Assembly (NCBI RefSeq): GCF_900101825.1
Contig: NZ_FNAG01000012.1
Coordinates: forward strand, 44,066-108,065
Length of the DNA stretch: 64,000 bases
Source of the DNA: Aquimonas voraii
GTDB lineage: Bacteria > Pseudomonadota > Gammaproteobacteria > Xanthomonadales > Xanthomonadaceae
Direction: 5' to 3'
The notes under the pieces are model-generated. The model worked only from the letters and a program-made list of their open reading frames with translations, was not told the origin of the DNA and searched no databases. The translations under genes were made by a program, and so were the position numbers. Below, in pieces: positions 46,684 to 54,682 of this stretch (positions are counted from its first letter, which is position 1; each line of letters starts with the position of its first letter).

Positions 46684-49167
46684 ATGAGCAAGCCTTCCTT
46701 CTTCCATCGTGGCGCCGAGGCCCTGGTGTTCGGCGCACGCCCCCTGGTGCTGGCGCTGTTCGCCGTGCTGACCGTGGTGATGCTGTATTTTGCCACCCAG
46801 CTGCGCGTCGATGCGGGCTTCAAGAAGCAGATCCCGCTCGAACACGAGTACATGCAGACCTTCCTGCAGTATGAGCAGGACTTCGGCGGCGCCAATCGCG
46901 TGCTGATCGCGGTGATGGCGAACGACGGCGACATGTTCGACCAGGAATTCTTCAAGGTCATGGAGCAGGTGACCGCCGAGGTCATCGCGATCGACGAGAC
47001 CGACGACGCGCGCGTCCGCTCGATCTTCACTCCGAACGTGCGTTTCGTCGAAGTCGTCGAAGATGGCTTCGCTGGCGGCAACGTCATCCCGCCCGAGTTC
47101 ACACCCAGCCTTCAGGGTTGGACGGCTACACAGCAGGACTTCGACACCGTCCGCGACAACATCGTCAAGGCCAATATCGTGGGCCGCCTGGTGGCGCGCG
47201 ACTTTTCCGGGGCCATGGTCTGGGCTGACCTGATCCCCGAGAGCGAGCAGAACAAGCTCGACTACCAGAAGGTCGCGGCCGAACTCGAAGCGATCCGCAC
47301 CCGCCATGAGAACGCCGACTACACCGTGCACATCATCGGCTTCGCCAAGGTGGTCGGCGACATTTCCGATGGCGCCAAGTCGGTGGTCACCTTTTTCGGC
47401 GTGGCGATCGCCCTGACCTTCGTGTTGCTCTGGTGGTACGCCGGCAGCTTCCGCCTGGCCGGCTGGACCGTGCTGGCGGCGCTGGTGGCGGTGGTCTGGA
47501 TGCTGGGCGCCCTGCGTCTGCTGGGCTTCGGCATCGATCCCATGAACATCCTCACGCCCTTCCTGATCTTCGCGATCGGCGTCAGCCACGGCGTACAGAT
47601 GATCAACTCGTGGCTGTCCGAGCGCCTGTTCGGCGGTGCCGAAGGCGATGTCGCCGCGCTGACCGCCTCGCCGGGAGTCGATTCGCTGGATGCGGCCAAG
47701 CGCACCTTCCAGCGCCTGCTGGTGCCGGGTTCGATCGCCCTGCTCTCCGACTGCATCGGCTTCGTCACCATCCTCTTCATCAACATCCGCATCATCCAGG
47801 AGCTGGCGATCACCGCCTCAGTGGGCGTGGCGATCATCATCTTCACCAACCTGATCCTGCTGCCGGTGTTGCTGTCCTACACCGGCTTCGGCAGGCGTTA
47901 CGAGGGCTACCGCGCCAAGCGCATCGCCAAGGCCGGCAAGCCGCATCCGATCTGGGCCGCGATCGGCAGCTTCTCGCGGCCGCTGCCGGCGGCGGCTGCC
48001 ATCGTCGCCTGCGTCATCATCGGCGTGCTGGCCTGGGGCAAGGCGCAGCAGATGCAGATCGGCGACAGCGAGGCCGGTGTGCCCGAACTGCGGCCTGATT
48101 CGCGTTTCAACCGCGATGCCGCGGCTATCAGCCAGGCGTTCTCGCTGGGCGTGGATACCCTGTACGTCATCGCCGAGGCGCGGCCCGATGCCTGCACGCT
48201 GAGCTACCCCAGCATGGAGCTGATCGATCGTTTCAGCTGGCACATGCAGAACGTCGAGGGCGTGCAGCAGGTGATGTCGCTGCCGGTGGCGGCGAAGATC
48301 GTCAACGCCGGCTGGAACGAAGGCAACAGCCGTTGGCGCGTGCTGCCGCGCGACTCCGATCAGCTGCGCGTCGCCACCCAGGGCTTCGAGACCGACTCCG
48401 GCCTGCTGAACGCCGACTGCAGCGCGATCCCGGTGATGCTGTTCCTCGCCGATCACAAGGCCACCACCATCCAGCGCGTCCTGGATGCCGTGAAGAGCTT
48501 CCGCGAACAGAATGATGCCTGGTTCCCCGGTACCAACCTGCGCCTGCAGCTGGCCGAGCAGCGCGATGCGGCGGAAGCCGCGGGCGAGGAGTTCGTCAGC
48601 CACCAGGTGAATCTGCGCCTCGCCACCGGCAATGCCGGCGTCATGGCGGCAACCAACGAAGTGGTTGCAGCGCAGCAGCTGCCGATGATGCTGTGGGTGT
48701 ACGCGGCGGTGATCGTGCTGTGCCTGCTGACCTACCGCAGCCTGATGGCGACGCTGTGCATCGTCATCCCGCTGGCCCTGGTCTCCATCCTTGCCAACGC
48801 GCTGATGGCGCAGATGAACATCGGTCTGAAAGTGAACACCCTGCCGGTGGCGGCGCTGGGCGTCGGTATCGGCGTCGACTACGCGATCTACATCTACAGC
48901 CGCATGCGCGAGTTCCTCGACGAGGGCGCGAGCCTCTACCAGGCCTACATCAAGGCGCTCAAGCTGACCGGCAGCGCGGTGCTGTTCACCGCGGTGACCT
49001 TGGCCATCGGCGTCGGCACCTGGATGTTCTCGGCGCTGAAGTTCCAGGCCGACATGGGCATCCTGCTGAGCTTCATGTTCCTGGCCAACATGGTTGGCGC
49101 GATCGTGCTGATGCCGGCCCTGCTGCGCTGGCTGACCCGGCCGAAGCTGAGGGCCGCGGATCAGTGA
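46684..49167 (+). CDS. RND superfamily permease, MMPL-like
   Basis: 827 residues. TM1 (about 17-36, LVLALFAVLTVVMLYFATQL), a long periplasmic loop, a block of five TMs (about 230-430), a second loop, and a second block of TMs (about 670-815); the sterol-sensing-like core LLALFAV... contains GIGVDYAIYIYSRM and IFAIGVSHGVQMINSW, the GxxxD pattern of RND proton relays. MMPL/HpnN-type transporters move lipids, hopanoids or polyketides. It has no periplasmic adaptor or OM factor of the AcrAB-TolC type; its partner is the Ycf48-like gene. Confidence 0.9.
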   Translation: MSKPSFFHRGAEALVFGARPLVLALFAVLTVVMLYFATQLRVDAGFKKQIPLEHEYMQTFLQYEQDFGGANRVLIAVMANDGDMFDQEFFKVMEQVTAEVIAIDETDDARVRSIFTPNVRFVEVVEDGFAGGNVIPPEFTPSLQGWTATQQDFDTVRDNIVKANIVGRLVARDFSGAMVWADLIPESEQNKLDYQKVAAELEAIRTRHENADYTVHIIGFAKVVGDISDGAKSVVTFFGVAIALTFVLLWWYAGSFRLAGWTVLAALVAVVWMLGALRLLGFGIDPMNILTPFLIFAIGVSHGVQMINSWLSERLFGGAEGDVAALTASPGVDSLDAAKRTFQRLLVPGSIALLSDCIGFVTILFINIRIIQELAITASVGVAIIIFTNLILLPVLLSYTGFGRRYEGYRAKRIAKAGKPHPIWAAIGSFSRPLPAAAAIVACVIIGVLAWGKAQQMQIGDSEAGVPELRPDSRFNRDAAAISQAFSLGVDTLYVIAEARPDACTLSYPSMELIDRFSWHMQNVEGVQQVMSLPVAAKIVNAGWNEGNSRWRVLPRDSDQLRVATQGFETDSGLLNADCSAIPVMLFLADHKATTIQRVLDAVKSFREQNDAWFPGTNLRLQLAEQRDAAEAAGEEFVSHQVNLRLATGNAGVMAATNEVVAAQQLPMMLWVYAAVIVLCLLTYRSLMATLCIVIPLALVSILANALMAQMNIGLKVNTLPVAALGVGIGVDYAIYIYSRMREFLDEGASLYQAYIKALKLTGSAVLFTAVTLAIGVGTWMFSALKFQADMGILLSFMFLANMVGAIVLMPALLRWLTRPKLRAADQ

Positions 49168-49206
49168 TGGAAAGCGGGATTGGGCAGTCGGGATTCGGGA
49201 TTCGTC
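49168..49206 (+). repeat. GGGATTC repeat starting one base after the RND stop
   Basis: TGG-AAAGCGGGATTGGG then CAGTCGGGATTCGGGATTCG. Left arm of the convergent pair bracketing 49168-49443. Confidence 0.7.
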
Positions 49207-49245
49207 AGCAGCCCGGCTGATCCCGCCCACCGGCACGATGTACTT

Positions 49246-49280
49246 CACACACCCGCCCGCAAGGGCGGGTGTGTGCTTTT
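49246..49280 (+). terminator. Intrinsic terminator after the RND gene
   Basis: 13-bp perfect stem CACACACCCGCCC / GGGCGGGTGTGTG closed by a GCAA tetraloop and followed by CTTTTG. Confidence 0.85.
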
Positions 49281-49424
49281 GTAAGGTGCCGCAGTGGGTC
49301 CCGGTTGGCGCCCTCTTCGAGACGCGACGACGGACCTACCTTCGGTCGAATCCCCCCGGCCCTCGCGCATAGCGCTCGGGCGTTCGCCAGCGCACGCGGC
49401 ATGCCGCGTAAGCGCGCCGGCTCA

Positions 49425-49443
49425 CCCCCAATCCCGGCTCTCA
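49425..49443 (-). repeat. GGGATTC repeat at the radC stop codon
   Basis: Minus-strand reading TGAGAGCCGGGATTGGGGG, the stop TGA of radC being its first triplet. Right arm of the convergent pair. Apart from the terminator the 49168-49440 gap has no gene. Confidence 0.75.
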
Positions 49444-50115
49444 AATCATCCCCCGAGCCGCGAACGAATAGGGCTCGCCTTCGCCGACGATGAAGTGGTC
49501 GAGCACGCGCACGTCGATCAGGGCCAGCGCGTCCTGCAGGCGGCGGGTGATCTGGCGGTCCGCGGCCGAGGGTTCGGCGACGCCGCTCGGATGGTTGTGG
49601 CCGAAGATCACCGCGGCCGCGTTGTGGGCGAGACAGCGCCGCACCACCTCGCGCGGGTGCACCTCCGAGCCATCAATGGTGCCGCGGAACAGCTCCTCGA
49701 AGGCCAGCATGCGGTGGCGGCTGTCGAGGAACATGCAGGCGAACACTTCATGCGGCGCACGCTGCAGGCGCTGGCGGAACAGCAGCCCGGCGCTGCGTTC
49801 GTCGCTGATGGCGGGTCCGCGCTGCAGCTGCGCGCTCAGGCAGCGCGCGCCGAGTTCGTGTGCGGCCAGCAGCAGGGCGACCCGCGCCGGCCCCAGGCCC
49901 TGCTCGCGCAGCAGGGCCTCGGTGCCCTGCGAGGCAAGTGCCCCCAGGCTGCCGTGACGGGCGATCAGGCCACGCGCGCAGGCGACGGCATCCTTGCCGG
50001 CCACGCCGGAGCCGAGGAACAGGGCCAGCAACTCGGCATCGCCCAGCGCCTGCGCGCCGCGCTTCAACAGCTTCTCGCGGGGGCGCTCGGCCTCCGGCCA
50101 ATGACGGATGGACAT
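49441..50115 (-). CDS. radC: RadC/YicR-like JAB1/MPN-fold protein
   Basis: 224 residues. N-terminal helix-hairpin-helix (LLREQGLGPARVALLLA), C-terminal JAB/MPN domain with VFACMFLDSRHRML and the metalloprotease motif GHNHPSGVAEPSAAD (HxH-x7-S-x2-D). Once linked to DNA repair, its role in Escherichia coli is disputed. ATG 50115 is preferred because AGGAG lies upstream, although 12 bp away; a longer frame to 50286 would overlap the divergent coaBC start. Divergent from coaBC, a conserved arrangement. Confidence 0.93.
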   Translation of the reverse strand: MSIRHWPEAERPREKLLKRGAQALGDAELLALFLGSGVAGKDAVACARGLIARHGSLGALASQGTEALLREQGLGPARVALLLAAHELGARCLSAQLQRGPAISDERSAGLLFRQRLQRAPHEVFACMFLDSRHRMLAFEELFRGTIDGSEVHPREVVRRCLAHNAAAVIFGHNHPSGVAEPSAADRQITRRLQDALALIDVRVLDHFIVGEGEPYSFAARGMI

Positions 50116-50197
50116 ACGGGCGTGGTCTCCTTGCGAACCGCGCCAGCCTGCCGGGTCCGCGCGCGTTCCGCCTGCCGGAGAGCGTGGCCCTTTCGGG

Positions 50198-50203
50198 TAA
50201 TCT
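50198..50203 (+). promoter_or_regulatory. Candidate -10 element for coaBC-dut-algC
   Basis: GGG-TAATCT-ATCGGCC, 31 bp before the coaBC GTG; no good -35. Confidence 0.4.
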
Positions 50204-50233
50204 ATCGGCCGTTTTCGGGGTAGGACTTCTCCT

Positions 50234-51445
50234 GTGACCGCAGCATCCTCCGCGCGGCGCATTCTGCTGGGCGTTTCCGGCGGCATCGCCGCCTACAAGT
50301 CGGCTGAACTGGTGCGCCTGCTGCGCGCCGGCGGCGCCGAGGTCCAGGTGGTGATGACTGCCAGCGCCCGCCAGTTCATCGGTCCGCTCACCCTGCAGGC
50401 GCTCTCCGGGCATCCTGTCCGCGATTCGCTCTGGGACGCCGCCGCCGAGGCGGCGATGGGGCATATCGAACTGGCCCGCTGGGCTGATCTGATCCTGTTG
50501 GCGCCTGCCACCGCCGACCTGCTCGCGCGGCTCGCCCAGGGGCGTGCCGATGATCTGCTGACCACGCTCTGCCTCGCCTCGGATCGCCCGCTGTGGCTGG
50601 CGCCGGCGATGAACCGGCTGATGTGGGCACATCCGGCCACGCAGGCGAACATGGAACTTCTGCGCGCCCGCGGCGCGCAGGTGCTCGGCCCCGGTGTGGG
50701 CGCGCAGGCCTGCGGAGAGACCGGCGAGGGGCGCATGCTCGAACCTGCCGACATCGCGACGGCTGCGCTCGCCGCGCTGGCCCCGCGGGTGGCGGGGCTG
50801 GCCGGGCGGCGCCTGCTGATCAACGCCGGGCCGACCTACGAGGACATCGACCCGGTGCGCTTTCTCGGCAACCGCAGCTCGGGAAAGATGGGCTTCGCCC
50901 TGGCCGAAGCCGCGGCGGCCTCCGGCGCCGAAGTCACCTTGGTGGCCGGTCCCGTGGTGCTGCCGACGCCCCCCGGGGTGGAGCGCATCAACGTGCGTTC
51001 GGCGGCGCAGATGCGCCAAGCCGTGCTGGATCGCCTAGACGGCATGGACGTCTTCATCGCCGCCGCCGCGGTGGCCGACTACCGGCCGCGCGAATGCGCC
51101 GAGCAGAAGATCAAGAAATCGGCGGAGGCGTTCAGCATCGACTGCGTGCGCAATCCCGACATCGTCGCCGAGGCCGCCGCGCGTCAGATTCGGCCGCTGG
51201 TGGTCGGCTTCGCCGCCGAAACCCGTGAGGTTGAGGCCTACGCCCGCGACAAGCTGGAGCGCAAGGGCCTCGATCTCATCGCCGCCAACGATGTCGCCGC
51301 ACCGGGGCTGGGCTTCGAAAGCGAGAGCAATGCCCTGACCGTGCTGTGGAAGGGCGGTCGCGCGCGCATCGAGACCGCGCCCAAGGCCGATGTGGCCCGT
51401 CTTTTGCTGGAGATCATCGCGGAGCGGCTGGGAGGCCGGCGATGA
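50234..51445 (+). CDS. coaBC: Bifunctional phosphopantothenoylcysteine decarboxylase/synthetase
   Basis: 403 residues; the CoaC half (1-185) has [18 protein letters not shown], active-site His in [13 protein letters not shown] and the PAMNRLMW and [10 protein letters not shown] loops. The CoaB half (from about 190) has [34 protein letters not shown] AAAVADYRP and KIKK. Makes 4'-phosphopantetheine from phosphopantothenate and Cys in CoA synthesis. GTG start; its stop overlaps dut (ATGA). Length is family-typical. Confidence 0.97.
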   Translation: MTAASSARRILLGVSGGIAAYKSAELVRLLRAGGAEVQVVMTASARQFIGPLTLQALSGHPVRDSLWDAAAEAAMGHIELARWADLILLAPATADLLARLAQGRADDLLTTLCLASDRPLWLAPAMNRLMWAHPATQANMELLRARGAQVLGPGVGAQACGETGEGRMLEPADIATAALAALAPRVAGLAGRRLLINAGPTYEDIDPVRFLGNRSSGKMGFALAEAAAASGAEVTLVAGPVVLPTPPGVERINVRSAAQMRQAVLDRLDGMDVFIAAAAVADYRPRECAEQKIKKSAEAFSIDCVRNPDIVAEAAARQIRPLVVGFAAETREVEAYARDKLERKGLDLIAANDVAAPGLGFESESNALTVLWKGGRARIETAPKADVARLLLEIIAERLGGRR

Positions 51446-51906
51446 GTGCGCCGGTGCCGGTGGCCCTGCGCGTGCTGGACGCGCGTCTCGGCAGCGAATT
51501 CCCGCTGCCGGAGTATGCGACCGCCGGCGCGGCGGGGCTGGACCTGCGCGCCATGGTCGAAGCGCCGCTCAGCCTGCAGCCCGGCGAGTCGGTCCTGGTG
51601 CCTTCGGGGATTGCGATACATTTGAACGATCCGGGGCTGTGCGCCGTCGTGCTGCCGCGCTCGGGGCTGGGGCACAAGCAGGGACTGGTGCTGGGCAACC
51701 TGGTGGGGCTGATCGACTCGGACTATCAGGGGCCGCTGATGATCAGCCTGTGGAACCGCAGCGCCCAGGTCTGTCAGGTGGCGCCCGGCGATCGCGTGGC
51801 GCAGCTGGTGGTGATGCCGGTGCAAAGGGTGGCGCTGCAGCGCGTCGAGGCCTTCGAGGCCAGCGAGCGCGGAGAGGGCGGGTTCGGTCACACCGGAATC
51901 CGTTGA
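51442..51906 (+). CDS. dut: dUTP diphosphatase
   Basis: 154 residues, trimeric dUTPase. Motifs in order: 1 [10 protein letters not shown], 2 [10 protein letters not shown], 3 [18 protein letters not shown], 4 [10 protein letters not shown] and 5 [10 protein letters not shown]. Removes dUTP and supplies dUMP for dTMP. ATG overlaps the coaBC stop. Confidence 0.97.
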   Translation: MSAPVPVALRVLDARLGSEFPLPEYATAGAAGLDLRAMVEAPLSLQPGESVLVPSGIAIHLNDPGLCAVVLPRSGLGHKQGLVLGNLVGLIDSDYQGPLMISLWNRSAQVCQVAPGDRVAQLVVMPVQRVALQRVEAFEASERGEGGFGHTGIR

Positions 51907-51959
51907 GACGTGGGTAGTGCGGGCGAAGATGCCCGGGGGCGTAGGGGAAGATCTCGGCG

Positions 51960-54287
51960 ATGGCCAAGCGCAGGAAGAAGCAGAAAGAAGCCAAGCAGTT
52001 GCCGCCCGAAGTGCTGGCGCTGCGGCGGCCTGCGTATTTCGTGATTGCCCTGCTGGCCCTGGTCGGCGGCCTGCTGATCATCTGGCAGGGTGTGCTGGCG
52101 TGGCAGAGCGAACGCGCCGGCCCGCGGCTCGAAACCCTGCGCGAGAGCCTTGCCAGCACCATCAGCGATGACATCGCGGCGCGCACGCGCCGCATCGAGC
52201 GCGCCGTCAGCGACCCCTACCTGCGCGCCGATCTCGCCGCGGGTGCGCTGGAGTCGGCCAAAGAGCGCGCCGTACGAGTTTGGAACGATGCCCCCAGCCT
52301 GTCGGCCTACAGCCCCAAGCTCGACGAGGTGTTCGAGCAGGACATCGCCGGCTTCGGCTTCAGCCGCCTGCAACTGCTCAACCGTGCGCGTGCCGGCAGT
52401 GGCCCGGTGGTCGGCCCCATCGGTCGCGGCACTGCGATCGTCATGGGCATCGCCGCGCCCTCGATTGACGACGGACGGGTGCTGGGCGTGATCCTCGCCG
52501 AGTTCCCGGTGCAGTCCTATATCGACATCGTGCGCAATGCCGACCTGCCGGGCGGCTACCTCGACCTGCGCACCGATGCCAGCGTGCTGGTCAGCAGCGG
52601 CAACGCGCGGTTGGCGGAGGAAGCGCGGGCCGTGCCGATTGATGGCAGCGGTCTGCTGATGGGCATCGCCACCCCGCCCGTGGTGACCCTGATCCCCTAC
52701 GACCCGATGATGCAGATGGGCCTGGGTGCGATCGCCATCCTGCTGGGCATCCTGCTGGTCTGGCAGCTGCGCCGCGACCCGAACTTCCACGCCGCGCCGG
52801 TGCGCGCCGACGAGCCGACCTTTGCCCAGACCCTGGCCCAGCAGCCGAAGGCCGAGGCCAAGCCAGGCCCGGCCGCGACCTCCGCCACTGCGCCCAAGCC
52901 GCGGGCCCAGGTCAACGTCGACCGTTCGATCTTCCGCGCCTACGACATCCGCGGCGTGGTCGGGCAGAGCCTTGATGAGGGCGTGGCCCGGCTGATCGGC
53001 CAGGCCGTGGGCAGCCTGATGGCCGAGCAGGGGCTGCGCGAGATCGTGGTCGGCCGCGACGGCCGCCTGTCCGGTCCCGCCCTGTCCGAAGCCCTGATCA
53101 GCGGCCTGCGAGCGGCCGGTCGTGATGTCATCGACATCGGCCTGGCACCGACCCCGGTCGTCTACTTCGGCGCCTTCCAGCTCAACACAGGGTGCTGTAT
53201 TGCGCTGACCGGCAGCCACAATCCGCCGGACTACAACGGCTTCAAGATCGTGGTCGGCGGCGAGACCCTGCACGGTGGCGCCATCCAGGACCTGTACGCG
53301 CGGATCGCCGAAGGCCGGCTCAGCGACGGCGGCAACGGCGGCCTGCAGCAGTTCGACATCCTTGACGACTACGTCTCGCGGATCAGCGGCGATGTGCAGC
53401 TGGAGCGCCGCCTGCGCGTGGTCGTGGACTGCGGCAACGGCGTCGCCGGGGTGATCGCGCCGGCGGTGCTCGAGGCCATTGGCTGCGAGGTCGAGCCGCT
53501 GTACTGCGATGTCGACGGCAACTTCCCGAACCACCATCCCGACCCGTCGGAACCCGACAACCTGCGCGACCTCACGATGATGGTGAAGCGCCTGGGCTTC
53601 GATCTCGGCATCGCCTTCGACGGCGACGGCGATCGCCTGGGCGTGGTCTCGGCCGAGGGCGAGAACATCTTCCCTGACCGCCTGCTGATGCTGTTCGCCC
53701 AGGACGTGCTGAGCCGCAACCCGGGGGCTGCGATCATCTACGACGTCAAGTGCACCGGGCATCTGGCCGGGCATGTGCTGCGCAACGGCGGCAGCCCGAT
53801 CATGTGGAAGACCGGGCACTCGCTGATCAAGGCCAAGATGCGCGAGACCGAGGCCGAACTGGCCGGCGAGATGAGCGGTCATTTCTTCTTCCGCGAGCGC
53901 TGGTTCGGCTTCGACGACGGCATCTACTCGGCCGCGCGCCTGCTGGAGATCCTCGCCGCCGACGGCCGCGAGCCCACCGAGGTCTTCGCCGAGCTGCCCA
54001 AGGGCGTGTCCACGCCCGAGCTCAAGGTCAAGATGGAAGAAGGCGCGCACTACGCCTACATGGACAAGTTCGCGCAGCGCGCCAAATTCGAGGGCGCGAA
54101 GCTCGCCACCATCGACGGCATCCGCGCCGACTGGCCCGACGGCTGGGGCCTGGTGCGCTGCTCGAACACCACGCCCTGCCTGGTGCTGCGCTTCGATGCC
54201 GACAACGAGGTGGCGCTGGCGCGCATCCAGGAGGCTTTCCGCTCGCAGCTGCTGGCGGTGGACCCGGGGCTGCAGCTGCCGTTCTGA
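51960..54287 (+). CDS. algC: Phosphomannomutase/phosphoglucomutase with membrane-anchored N-terminal module
   Basis: 775 residues. Catalytic part (about 320-775) has the phosphoserine loop TGSHNPPDYNG (Ser419), Mg loop DGDGDR (Asp554, 556, 558), sugar loop GEMSGHFFF and phosphate loop RCSNTTPCLVLR. It supplies mannose-1-P and glucose-1-P for LPS and exopolysaccharide. The N-terminus is not part of the enzyme: basic tail, TM (about 24-48), an extracytoplasmic domain (about 50-250) and a second TM (about 253-272), then a Pro/Ala linker. That places the mutase on the cytoplasmic face, with a sensor-like loop outside. Third gene of coaBC-dut-algC. Confidence 0.93.
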   Translation: MAKRRKKQKEAKQLPPEVLALRRPAYFVIALLALVGGLLIIWQGVLAWQSERAGPRLETLRESLASTISDDIAARTRRIERAVSDPYLRADLAAGALESAKERAVRVWNDAPSLSAYSPKLDEVFEQDIAGFGFSRLQLLNRARAGSGPVVGPIGRGTAIVMGIAAPSIDDGRVLGVILAEFPVQSYIDIVRNADLPGGYLDLRTDASVLVSSGNARLAEEARAVPIDGSGLLMGIATPPVVTLIPYDPMMQMGLGAIAILLGILLVWQLRRDPNFHAAPVRADEPTFAQTLAQQPKAEAKPGPAATSATAPKPRAQVNVDRSIFRAYDIRGVVGQSLDEGVARLIGQAVGSLMAEQGLREIVVGRDGRLSGPALSEALISGLRAAGRDVIDIGLAPTPVVYFGAFQLNTGCCIALTGSHNPPDYNGFKIVVGGETLHGGAIQDLYARIAEGRLSDGGNGGLQQFDILDDYVSRISGDVQLERRLRVVVDCGNGVAGVIAPAVLEAIGCEVEPLYCDVDGNFPNHHPDPSEPDNLRDLTMMVKRLGFDLGIAFDGDGDRLGVVSAEGENIFPDRLLMLFAQDVLSRNPGAAIIYDVKCTGHLAGHVLRNGGSPIMWKTGHSLIKAKMRETEAELAGEMSGHFFFRERWFGFDDGIYSAARLLEILAADGREPTEVFAELPKGVSTPELKVKMEEGAHYAYMDKFAQRAKFEGAKLATIDGIRADWPDGWGLVRCSNTTPCLVLRFDADNEVALARIQEAFRSQLLAVDPGLQLPF

Positions 54288-54682
54288 GCCGATACCCCTG
54301 TTCGCGGCAGGCGTGGGCGTCCGCGGCGGTGAGGTGCGGACCGCGGTGAACAGCCGAGCTGGCACATCCAGCCAAGGGCACACGCCCTGGGCCGGCGCGT
54401 GCGCGCCCTCGCGCTCAATCGCGCTGCCCCGCTCGCGCATGTCTGATGCGTCCGCCTACCCCAGACGTCGATGTCCGAGGGGCTTGATGCTGCCCCCGCG
54501 CGATTCACTCCGGCGTGCAGGGCGGCTTTCACTGGCGCAGGGACGTGTTCGATCCGCGGACCGCGCTTGCCGGTGCGCGACAGGTCCCACAGTGCCGAGT
54601 CGCGCGCAGCGCAAACGAAGAGGCCGGATGCATGCGCATCCGGCCTCCAGACGAAACCACCTCCTGACTGGAAGTGCTTCCC
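54288..54682. other. 395-bp gap between convergent algC and protease genes
   Basis: No credible gene: open frames here lack ribosome-binding sites and continue shadow frames. The only structured element is the terminator at 54613-54647. Confidence 0.7.
54613..54647 (-). terminator. Intrinsic terminator of the subtilase gene
   Basis: Perfect 12-bp stem GAGGCCGGATGC / GCATCCGGCCTC (54620-54647) with an ATGC loop; on the minus strand it is followed by TTCGTTTG. Confidence 0.7.
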
